Assembly (NCBI GenBank): GCA_029168955.1
Contig: JAPDOI010000214.1
Coordinates: 868,001-932,000, forward strand
DNA: 64,000 nucleotides
Origin: Aplectana chamaeleonis
Taxonomy: Eukaryota; Nematoda; Chromadorea; Rhabditida; Cosmocercidae
Reading direction: 5' to 3'
Below, in pieces: positions 32,255 through 44,200 of this stretch. The translations under genes were made by a program, and so were the position numbers. The first letter of the stretch is position 1; every line of letters begins with the position of its first letter. The notes under the pieces are model-generated. The model had not been told where the DNA came from, searched no databases, and saw only the letters and a list, made by a program, of their open reading frames with translations.

Positions 32255-35200
32255 TCATTGTTTAACAGTCTGTCTCCTCTCGAAATACCTCCGATAAATG
32301 TCCAGGAAAATCGCGGAAAACACTATAGCGAAGCCTACAAATGCCGAGCTCGACAAAGCGTGACCGTAGTAGAACGACGATAAGAGGATCGACAACATCT
32401 GCAAAGCAAACTTAGAATTGAAAATTTACTGCTAACCCTTCTCGCGCCGAACTGAGATTTTCGCCCAGGTCGAAAGCGTTCGTCGCCCGTCGAGTGAAAA
32501 CGTTAACCGGTAGCTACTGTTCCATAGTCTTAGGTGTGAATCGAGAATGCACTTTAGTATTGGATTTAAGGAGCGTTACAATTCTCGTGCTTGAATAGAA
32601 CAGGTGTAGCCTAGTTCCCCCACTTAAAGCCAGTCGAAGTAGCGCTTATCGGGCTTATTATGTCGAAATCTCCCTATCACTATTATACCGTATTTTCTCT
32701 TTTAGAAGTACATGTACTTCTAATACTCAGGCCACTATTTTATATGTACAGGCCATAAAACGGCCAAAGTCTCACCGTCAACTGCGGACTACGCGGTGCG
32801 TGACCGCACGCGCTCGGAATAGGACAGGTTTTGGTCGCCGCGCGCGGCGCCGATCAGTTGCTGTGGTGGGGTTTTTTAAATTTATTCCTGAACGAAATAG
32901 TAATTTGCATAATTCTAACACATATGGAAACATCAACAAACATTACAAAAACCACTAATCTAAAGAAAAACAAAAGAATACATTTAAAAAAAACCCACCA
33001 CAGCAACTAATCGGCGCCGCGCGCGGCGACCAAAACTCGTTCTATTCCGAGCGCGTGCGGTCGCGCAGCGCGTAGTCAGCAGTCGACGGTGAGAATTTGG
33101 CCGTTTTATGGCCTGTACTTCTATTAGAGGTGTAATTCAAATAGAGGCTGTATTTCTAACTCTCAGCCCTCTCTTTTTGGTGTTCTTCTATTAGAGGTGT
33201 ACTTCTAATAGGGGCTGTACTTCTGTTATTCGGCGCGATTTTTGTGAACTTCCAATGGTAGACTCTTCCCAGTTCCGGCAGAGATTTCCCGTGAGACCCC
33301 GAAAATTTGTATGTACTGAAATTTCTGACCTCAACCACGAATACTTAGCCACTTAGGTTCCGTCCATAGTAGACGACAAGCGGCAGGCGTCAACGACCAG
33401 CGGCAGGCGTCCAGTCGCGACTCAAGCGCTGGTGCATGATGCTCGGCTGCTGGCGCATGCAACGCGTCCGAGGACGGCACGGGGTTAACTATGGTATCGA
33501 TAATACTAGTGACAGCCGTTACTGCCGCTATGCCTCCACCGCCAGCGACAGGCCGGCTGCAGTGGTCGTTGTTATGTGAAATCAAATACAAATGCTGAAG
33601 ATGCAAATCTCCAGCGTCACTTGACACTAGGACGTCTGCTATGGACGGAGCCCTAGGCTCAATTGGGTTGTGGCTTACACAATTACTGATGTCCTAGTTT
33701 CGAAACCATTATTCACACCCTTCCCTAGCGGATTTCTTCAAAAAATTGAATAAGTTCTGTATCGCTTTCGTTGATACTTGCTTTATGAGGAAGAGAGAGA
33801 CCTATGGGAATCGACTCCCAATGTTCGAGAAACAATGGAACTGATCGCCTTTCGAGTGGTCCAGAGCGATTGAATCTTTCGAGTGGTCCAGAGCGATTTG
33901 AAAGCGACTCTTCTAGAGCCCAATTCTTTGCGTCCACAACCCACTGGTGGTTCCTGATTTCCTCGTCGTATAAGCCATTCCTCTACATGAATGCTTCAAT
34001 CTCTATAACGCTGGGGAATCTTGGCTTTTCAGGAACCGCTAAAGTCAGCATATTGGGCCAATAATGTTACTTTTGAATGATTAAAACCCAATCGAATCAG
34101 AATTCTTGTAATGTACGCAAATGAACTCCGTGCATTCGCCGTGAATAACAGCAATATCAAGTTTCAGTTCTGTTTTTTTTTTCTTTTTGGGTCATTTGGA
34201 GTTCGCTCAAGTTTCATCGGAAGTTGTCTCACACAAACAATCTTTGATCGAGAAAGGGGTGGCCGACAGTTTTTTTGTGACTATTAAACCTCACAATATT
34301 GAAAAGAACATATTCTTCAAACTGGTCTCTCTCAAATGTCACGTTCGTATTGTCAAACACTTACCCGAGTACCTGAGGTCCATTCCGAAAAGAAGTGTAC
34401 TTTTAAAAGAGGTGTACTTCAAATAGAGGGTGTACTTCTAATACTCAGACCTCTATTTTCTATGTACTTCTAATAGAGGTGTACTTCAAATAGAGGGTGT
34501 ACTTCTAATACTCAGCCTTCCCTTCTAGGTGTACTTCTATTAGAGGTGTACTTCAAATAGAGGTGTACTCCTATTAAAGGAAATACGGTATATTGCCATG
34601 ACCGACCGCTCCGCTGCTTACTCTGCCCGCACTCATCCGAACAAGTTTCTGCAAACTTGGTATGCACGCATGGGATGTATGCTTCCGAGCCCAAACAATC
34701 ACCCATAGAAGCGCGTACACATGCGTGTAACCAATGATTGCGTATTGTACTGCGCGCAGCTAAGCAGAAATGTAAAAGCAGAAAAACTCACCTGTCGTAT
34801 CGTCATGATTACTGCGAAAACGATAGGCCCGAATCTCTCGATTGTCGAGTAGATGAAGAGCTGAAATGGCATACTAATGGTTGAATGTTCGTGGAGATTA
34901 TTCACGTTCTCACTCAGGCGGTTCTCGAGCGCGAGTCGCACCAAAAAGGAATCGGGGTCGCCTGACAATTTAGCTCGTTCTCCCAATCTAAAAAAGGGCC
35001 CCTGCTGTTGTTCGGGCGAACTGGAAGAGCACGGAAAGCAATTGTGGTGGCTAGGAAAGCAACAGAAGCCGACCTACAGATTTGCTTGAGCAGGTACTAC
35101 TGTGGTCTGCCAAACTGTTCACAGAAACGATATTTTTATCAATATAGCGTTGCTGACAAGATGCTACATAAGCCGATGTAAGTTGCGCTCACGAGTTGTA

Positions 35201-38200
35201 CTCCTTGTTTCCCAGCGCTTCCCACAAAAAAATGGTGCGGGAATGCGAGCTCCATCCCAGCGCGACCGGCCAATCACACATCGCAGCCAATTTTTTCGTG
35301 AACTCGAGGGACCGCCCCGCACACTTCGGAATCGGTCACTCCCACCGGGGCAGAACTTGATCACTTTAACAGGCGTGACACATTTTCTCGCGCATTCTAT
35401 TAAAAGCATCGTACGCGCAGAACCGCGGTGGTAAAAGTATGAAAAAGGCCTAGGGAACCACCAGCGCTGGCCGCTGGGTGTACCCCCCACGCAGAGAGGC
35501 GTTTACGTTTAGGCCTTCATAGTCACCTATCGTGTGCAACTGTAACAAAGTTTGGAAACACTATGGACAAGATCGCGGCGGTAGATCGTCCCTGGCGAAA
35601 GAAACCCCCCTGGCCGGTGGTGTCGCGATCGCCGCATGGCTCACCGCAATGGTCGCGTCTCGTACATCCGCCCGACTAAAATTGGCAAAAGTCCTCAAGT
35701 ACGACCACATTTATCAAAATCATTATCTAACCTGTCCAGTAGCTCCTGATAAACTGAGGAAGAATACATCTCTAGAGAACTGTTGATGTTCCAATGCGAA
35801 CTGGATTGACGAGAATAGTGTGCCCTGCTCAATCAATGATACCGCACATAAAATCGCTGAGAACACATTCACACCCATCATCATCTAAAATGATATCCTT
35901 TTCAGCATTCAGCAAAATGGAAGGTTCCACAGGGGTCAGAAAAACCAGCTTCCATGCCTGATATTTCGAGATCTTCGGTTTCTTGTCAAACAACTTCTTC
36001 TGGTAGTTCAGTGTATATGAGTCAAAGAGAAGATAACCAATCATTAGAAGCATTCCTGAGATCTGCAATATTCGATACCTCTTCCAGGAAATCTTCAACA
36101 AAAAAAAAGACTTCGAAAAAATGCAACTTACCGATGTAACAACACCTTCGCTTTTACTACGTCCACTATTAAGCAGGAATAAACCGGCGCCAAGTCCAAC
36201 GGCACCACCACATAACCACTCCTGCCATGTGTATCTCTGACCACGGAGCACCAATCCCATCAGCATTGTCACGACGACTTTTGATGTTTTACAGATTGTC
36301 TAAATAACACAACTTTATCGGGACCTGGGATGAAGTATCCGGAAATGCAGTAATACACTGCGTATCATAAAGATAGGACACCCCTTGAATTCGTCGGTCT
36401 CGTGCTTGTTGAGCAAGATAGATCTTTTTCGTCAATACTACTGTGATCAGAATGTAAAATAACCCCCGTATACTGCTTGTGAGTTAGATTGAATGTTTGT
36501 GCACTTTTCTAGAACAAATTTATGTTTTAAATCGCGTATCAAAAGGATAGGACACCCTTGAGTTAAATCGGATTTCTCGTCCGATAAAATTGTGTGATCC
36601 CAAATCTAATGGCCAATATGCCCTCCTCGCACCTTTAATGCAAGAAATACTCAATTTCTTATAGTTTCGACCAAACTGATGTGCCTTTTCAAGTCAATGT
36701 TGCTCCATTTCTCGGCCCTTGCCTATTGGAGCGCAGGAATCGAGAGAAATCGCCGGCCACTGGCTCAGACCCGACAAACTAAAATATCTCAGAGATTCTT
36801 CATTCTATTGAAATCAGGACTGTAGACTAGTCACTTTGGACAAGATCGTTATTGCCGAGCAAAGAAGCCGACCTCGGACCTGATCGCGCCAACTTTCTCG
36901 TTGTCTTGCTAGAAACCGAAACTTTGTCGCCCGAAAACATGGGGAAATGAAGGTAGACGTCCCTTTTACTTCCTCTGGTACTCACTGGAGATCATCCGAC
37001 TGCTGACGAACGCAAGCTGTAGACGTCGTTGACGAGCAAATGCTCTGACAGATCATGGGAGATCTGTGACTGCAGTTCCGATGGCTAAAGTAGACCGCTA
37101 CCTCAACTATTTGTGAGTAGGTGATGTTTTCGGACGGAAAGGAGTCTTTTCTCAATGAGTCTTATGGTTGGAAGTGCTACCAAAGCAATTCGAGGATAGG
37201 TGCTGTCCAACTTAGCCTTCAGAACTCCGTACGTAAATCTCCCATAATCCGTCAGAGCATTTGCCCGTCAAGAACGTCTACAGCTTGCGTTTGCCAGCAG
37301 TCGGATGATCTTCTGTGAGTACCAGAGGATGTGAGAGCGACACCTACTTTCCTTTCCCCATGTTTCAGTGCGAAAAAGTTGCAGTATATAGCCGGACGAC
37401 TGGAAAGTTCACGTGAGAAGGTTCGAGGTCGGCTTCTTAGCTCGGCAATAACTATATTGTCCATAGTGGCAAGTCTACAGTCCTAATGTCAGCAGGTCTA
37501 AGAACCTTTGGGATAATATAGTTTGTCGGGTCTGAGCCAATGGCCGGCGATTTCTCTCGATTCCTGCGCTCCAATAAGCAAGGGCCGAGAAATGGAGCAA
37601 GATCGACTTGAAAAGGCACATCAGTTTGGTCGAAACTATAAGAAATCGAGTATTTGTTCCGGTGAAGGTGCGAAAAAGACATTTCGGCCAGTATATTTGT
37701 CAACCAACAATTTTATTGAACGAGAAATCCGACTTTACCCAGGGGTGTCCTACCTTTTTGATACGCGATTTAAAGTGTATTGAGACAGTGACACTGGGCG
37801 GACCGAGGGCCAATAGCAGGCCGAATAACACTCCACTCGCGATTCGAGCGCAATCGTCTCGTGCGTGATCGGAGGCCGGATTCGTCAACGATTATACCAC
37901 GGGTATACGGGCGCATCGGTGTTTACGGCTCCGCATACCCCCAAAAATTGTGCTTCTTCAACAATTATACCCTTAAAATTTGGGGTAAAAGTTGGAGTAT
38001 ATTATACCCCACTCTGGAGCTGGGGTATATGGTATACCCCGGCCAATATACCCCACGAAAACGTGGCCCATGGATAACTGCACGCACCAGTTAACCAAAT
38101 CAGCGGATGAGCTTATATCGCGACGTCACCGAACACATTTTTAGTGTTTTTTTTTGTTTCTAATCCCATTTCATCGCTTTTTTTTGTCCCTAAATAGATG

Positions 38201-41200
38201 ATTTTCATGGATTTTTTTCTAGATCGTGGTGAATTTACTGTTTTTCTTCATATCTAGCAGATTCTGATTTTTGAGCTTGATAATCAAGAACTCGAATCTA
38301 TGGAAATCGACCCACTCTCTTCCTTTCTCAATCCTTCAAGCAAAAAATGCGCGAGAATTCGCAACATGCGCTTCCACCGTTTTCTCATTTTCGTTTCCAA
38401 TATCACCCCTTGATTTTGAGAGTGTAACATGCAAAACATAGAAGGAAAAGGTTAGTACAAAACAAAAATTAGCCTCAATCAACTCAAAAATGCGCAATAG
38501 AGGAAACCAACAGGGCAAGTGAGCGCGACCGGCATTCCGATGTTCATATCGTCTGTGCTTCAATCATGTGCGTTGGTGTGCATGTGCACACAACTGTATA
38601 CCCGTGGTATATTATATCAGGCTGTCCAATAATTCCTGTCCGAAAATTCTCAAAATTCTATAATTTTCCTTAGAAGTGTTATAAATATCAAGCAAGTGTT
38701 AGAACCTTCTAGAAGGTTCTCCAAAGTTCTACGCTAGGGGTATATAAGGCGCAGTCGCCGCGTCTAGCTACCAGTACAAGCATAAATGGACCAAGGTCGA
38801 ATTCGTAAGTTCGTGTACTACGAGTGGCTGCTGGGCAACGACACGGGCACGGCGGTCGCCAACATCTGCAGAGCGTGTAAGGAGGATGCAGTGTCCCAAC
38901 GCACAGTCAGCCGCCGGTTCAATCGTTTCGAGAGCGGCGACACGAGCCTCGAGGACAGAGAGCACAGCGGGAGGCCTTCTACGGTGGATGATGACGAAGT
39001 CCGTCGCTGTATCAAGGAGAAGCCGGAAGCCACCACCCGTGAACTGGTGCCGACGCTTGGCTGCAGCAAGTCCACCAGCCACGATCCACTCAACTTACTC
39101 GGCTACCACAAAGTTCTGGCCCGTTGGATCCCCCACCGTCTGACGGACGCCAACAAACAGAGCCGCGTAGCCGTCTGCCAGTCCCTCCTCCTTCGTCCGC
39201 ATCGCAAGGAGTTTCTCGAGGACCTGGTCACTGGGGATGAGAGCTGGGTCCTCTACGACAACGTCGCCCGCCGTGCCGTCCGGATCCCGCGCGGAGAAGA
39301 GCCGCCGACGACGCCGAAAGCCGACCTGCACCCGCTGAAGATCATGCTCTGCTGCTGGTGGGACACCAAGGGCATGCTGTACTTCGAGCTGCTCCCGCAA
39401 GGCAGGCAGGTCACCGCCTCCATCTACACCGATGATCAGCTCGAGAAACTAGCCGCCGCCATCCGAGAAAAGCGTCCCCGACGGGCCTCGGTCCACCTGC
39501 TCCACGACAACGCGCGCCCCCACGTGGCGAAGGAGACCCAGCAGAAGTTGGCGACGCTTGGCTGGGAGACGATTGCCCATCCGCCGTATTCCCCGGACCT
39601 CGCCCCCTCCGACTACCACTTGTTCCGCCCGCTGAAGCACCATTTGGCCGGAAGAAAATTCACCAACTACGACAACCTCAAATCCGACATCGCGGACTTC
39701 TTCGATTCGCAGCCCCCGGAGTTCTGGGCGAAGGGCATCGGCGACCTGCCCAATCGATGGCCCACTGTTGTGGATAACTGTGGTGATTATATTGTTGATT
39801 AGACTTGTTTTTCAATGAAGTTGAAAAAAAATAAAAATGGTGAAATTTTCGGACAAGAATTGTTGGACAACCTGGTATCACGACTGCCCATTGCGTTGTG
39901 AATCACAGTATTGGGGTATAGGGTAATACACCTCGGAGTAAAATCATCCAGGGGTACAGCTATACTCGAGGTATAATTGACGAATCCGGCATCAGCTCGT
40001 CATGAGGCCTTGCTAGGTGGATCATGCGGCCCGCAGCGTTTTGTTGAAAAGGTCACATATATTTGCTTGGTCCTGAAGAATGGCTCACGACAGCCATCTA
40101 ATTGGTAGTGGTCCGCCCGTTATGTGCCTAAAGTCAGCCTGAACTCTATCAGTACTCTCACTCCGCCCTGCATTACTGTATGTAATATGTATATGTATCT
40201 ACCTGAGTAGGAAACGAGACGTATTTCAATGCCTCGTACTGACACCATGTGGACATCGTGTTTGAAATAGACGTGAACGAGTGCACATACAGCGGCTGCA
40301 CATGAGGTGGTTGCCTAGAAAGTTATATCGAGATTATCATTAGCAGGGAGATTAGCGTCAGGAGATTACACACCTCCGCCAGGTTAGTGTGAGCACCACC
40401 GAGCAGACGAGTATCGCCACTACGCGATTACAGAACACTAGAAACTGAGCGTCGCCAAACTTCTCCACCTAAAATGTAGAACATGTATAATGTGATTGGG
40501 ACAGCTTATATTAAAGGCAGCATACACGCTCGTAAACGTAATTAAAATAATTATGGAATTAGAATGGCATGGCACCGAACACAACGCCCACGCATTGTGT
40601 TCGGTGCCATGCCATTCTAATTCCATAGTTATCTCAAGCGTCAAAAACGACCCACAACGACGCTACACGAGTGAGAAGTTGGCCCCGCCCCTGTATCTGC
40701 CCGCCTCTGTATCTGCCCGCCCCGTGTATTTGCGTCCTCCGCCAGAACAGGGGTGCTGATCAATTTCCATCGTCGTCAACGTGTGTGGTTTGCCTATTGT
40801 ACCTATTCCACCACCCACAAACATGGCCGACGGTGGGAATGACCCAGCAGCCCCGCTTCGCAATTACAGAGGCGGGGAAAACTTCTTACTCGTGTAGCAG
40901 CATTGTGGGTCGTTTTTCACGCTTCAAAATGCGTAGGCGTTGTGCTCTGTGCCATACCATTCGAATTCCGTAGTTATCTCAATTACGTTTACGAGCGTGT
41001 ATGCTCCCTTTAAAGGCATCGTAAGCGCAGAAAACCCTATAATATTTTTCACGTTTTTGTGTGTCTTGGCCTCTCTAGTGAACGAAAATGTCGAAGGGGT
41101 CCATGAAAAACCTTCATTTATGAAGAAAAGTCAATCGGAACACAACACGGAATTCGAATTTCGCGCCAAAATCCTTTTCGAGGTTTTTCTGTTTTCGGAG

Positions 41201-44200
41201 GCCTCGTCACTGTCATTTTCGGAGTTTTTCTGCACGTGGAGTTCGTGACGTAACTATTTTTCATGTTGTCTTACGGTCGCACCAACACTAGGAAAAGTGC
41301 TAGATGACTGGTGAGAATTGGTGGCGGATCTTCATCTTTGAAACCTTCCAACCTCATTGCCCAACGTTTTTGACGCGCCAAAGCTTACCAGTGTGGTCTA
41401 CCGGGCTCAGTCATTAAATTGAGCTTAAAAAATGAAAACTGATTTCCAGCGCGAACGATGCCTTTCGGTTTCATGGATGCACACAGGGGCACAAAACTCA
41501 GTGGCAGACATATTCAATGACGAATCATCGGGCTTGCACGTAAAGTACGCTGAGGGGCGACGCTAGGCGCAATTGAACGCATAGGTACTATGGTTATCTA
41601 GGTCAAATTCCGGTCCGCAATTGCGTCTCGATACGCTTTGCGGCCGCGCGCTTCCGAGTCGGAATAGTTTCCAGCGCCGCAGCCGCCGAACTGTTGACTC
41701 TAGGTGGGTTTTAGAAGCTGAAAACTGAAGAAAAGTGAAGAAAACTATAAAAAAGCCATCTCGAGTCGGTTTTGGCGCTGGAACCTCGATTGAATCGAGC
41801 GCGTGCGGCCGCAAAGCGTGTCGAGACGCAATTGCGGACCGAGATTTGACCCAGATAAGCACAGTATGTGGATCGAATCCATACCGCGGGTGTGGCTAAG
41901 AAGCAGTTCGGCTGGCACACGCGACGCGCGCGACGGAAAAAAAACGCTGCGCGCGTACGTCGTCCTTGGGGCGCGTTAATCGAGGGCCCTCAAAAAGAGT
42001 AGTTGTTCTTCCACTTTAGCCGTCCCACTTCATATTTTTTTGCATTTTGTTCAAATTTTTGCTTATAATATGCTTTTCAAAATGCAATGCTTCTCATACC
42101 ATCGTTTGAGTGGAATTCGCTTTTTTGTATTAGTTTTTTTTTTAGTTTTTTTTCGTTTGCTTCTGGAAGATGACAATATTGATCTCACCCCGACACTACG
42201 TCTGACACAACAACAACATGAAGAAAATGCAAAAAAATGATAAAGGGGAACGGCTAAAATGGAACAACAACTACTTTTTTGAGGGCCCTCGGTTAACGCA
42301 ACTCAAGGACGACGTCAGCACGCAATGTTTTTCCGTCGCGCGCGTTGCAAGTGCCAGCCGAACCGCTCCTTAGCCACACCCGCGGAGTGAATTCGATCCA
42401 CATGCCGAACGCATATGTCGTGAAGTTTCGTACGACTCTGCTCATGAAGGTTCGTCAAAGCCACGTCACCACTGGTCCCTCAGCGGAACTCAAAGGACGC
42501 AGTCTTCTAGAACGACGCGCGCCGCGCCTTCACAACGTCGCGCGTTTCGGGTCGGCATCCCCCGCTCAGTTTCGTCTCCTGGCTGCCTACGCGAGTGGTC
42601 GTCATCCGATCGACTCCTTTTGGGCCTTAGCCGCGCGCACATTGGCGTCCTGCCTACATCCGACGACAACACAACGAGTCGCCAGCAGCAACTGCTGCCA
42701 CGTCTCGACACCCGATGTCAACTTTTCAAAGTATGCGCATAATGCTGTTCTGTTGTGTACGAAGTATCTTGTCGTGTCAAGCGCATTGATTTTCGATCGG
42801 CCAAAAAATTGATTTACCCGCAGAGGGCGGAATCGCAAGGTGTGTGTTATAAACTGTTTGCAGTGTTCACCCTGCCGGTGAGCATGGCGCTACCCCATCA
42901 TAATTGTTTGTAGAGGCTGTAGGGCCATCGTACCGCAGGTTATCATATACCCTACTAGGTTAGGCTTAATATGCTCAACCGCGGGGTATTCGGTGAGGTG
43001 AGGAGCGTGTACGGAAGTCTTCTGGTAATGCGCTAAGCACGACCATGGAATCCAAATTCCTTGTCCAGCGATACTACTAGGCCGTAGCCTTGGGCGAGGG
43101 TCCCGTGTCACGACAGCACACGATTCGCTTGTTTCCGGCTGAACCCGCTACGTAACGACGTTGTACAATGAGTCTCGCCGGGAAATGAGCGAATTATGTA
43201 CCGTCATTTGCGCCCGGCCTCCTTTCAGGTACTCATTAATATGCATATATGAAGATTGAGGTTTGTCTGTGAACATGCTGCGAATGCAATGAAGGACTAC
43301 TGTTTCCTCAATTATGGATGTTTTCAAAGGCTTGCCTTGAGTGCCTGCTTTATTTTTCACCGTTTTGCCTCAACTTTGTTCCGAAAATATCCGAAGTTAT
43401 CCGAAACTATCCGACCGGATATCCGTATCCGAATCATTGGAAAAATGGCATTATCTGAACTGAACCAATATCCGGAAAATTTAAAATCGGCATTATCCGA
43501 AAAATTATCTACGGATAACAAGTATAGTACCTATGGATCACGCAAACCCAATGATGGCTCGGTTCTCCTCCAAAACTTTTGGAAAGATCCCTGAACTGAA
43601 CACCTCAACCCTCTGCTGGCAGTTCGTGGCGATGGAAATCTCCGGTGCATGTCTAGCCCTTTCACCTTTATCTGTCAGCGATCTCTGCGCAGACGCGGAT
43701 GCTTTGCACTTTCTCCTGCTATGGAGTGGATTTACTCACACAGACAGATCACGTGGATGAAAACGAAGATCAGAGAACCAGGCCTGCGTCTGACCACCTC
43801 GCTAGGTATTTGTATATACAACTAACCTCACCAAGATCATAGCTCATGTAGCCTCTTGTGATAATACGCTCTTGCAGAAAGCCCATTAGCACTAATGTGC
43901 ACTGAAACCTTTTCTTATGAAATTGGATTACTCGAGACTACACAAACATTGTAAAAAAACTATCAAGAAATCGCGCTTGCATACCTGTATGCCTGAGAAG
44001 TAAAACAACAACGTAGTAGCATCGCGGAAAAGATTCCGCTTCTCCAAACTTCCATTCGATTGCTTAATTCCAGGTTCGCGAACTTCAAGCAGCTGATAAT
44101 TCTCGTTGCCCACAGCAAATGACCGCAGAAAGCGACCATATGCGGTCCCAGGTTCATGAGCTGAAACGGGACATACGATCTTTGTCTCAAGACACAATAG

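Larger units (their letters stand above)
32688..34588. mobile_element. GTACTTC-motif DNA transposon, 1.9 kb, in the last intron of gene 2
   Basis: Inverted ends CCGTATTTTCTCTTTTAGAA and CTATTAAAGGAAATACGG, flanked by TA. Both subterminal regions hold tandem 17-18-bp units such as GTACTTCTAATAGAGGT (dense at 34,395-34,560 and 33,115-33,225), likely transposase binding sites (inference). The sequence either side matches 54,052-54,190 inverted, which supplies an uninterrupted target. Two further elements are nested inside. No transposase frame; a 77-86 codon frame around 33,804-34,064 has no recognised domain. Confidence 0.65.
37875..39990. mobile_element. TATACCCC-rich MITE carrying a mariner insertion
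   Basis: Ends GCCGGATTCGTCAA and TTGACGAATCCGGC are inverted. The interior is rich in TATACCCC/GGGGTATA words, and ATACCACGGGTATA at 37,896 pairs with its exact inverse at 38,597. The mariner (38,617-39,875) is inserted in a TA within it. In intron 6 of gene 2. Confidence 0.55.

Noticed and set aside
38768..39643. Open frames on - and other + frames across the mariner
   Set aside because: GC-rich coding sequence leaves shadow frames open; only the 338-codon frame has transposase motifs.
43963..44190. Alternative frame over gene 2 exon 3
   Set aside because: It would fit the strong GTGAGT donor of exon 2, but lacks the conserved block ([12 protein letters not shown]) seen in the other frame and misses the phase of exon 4.
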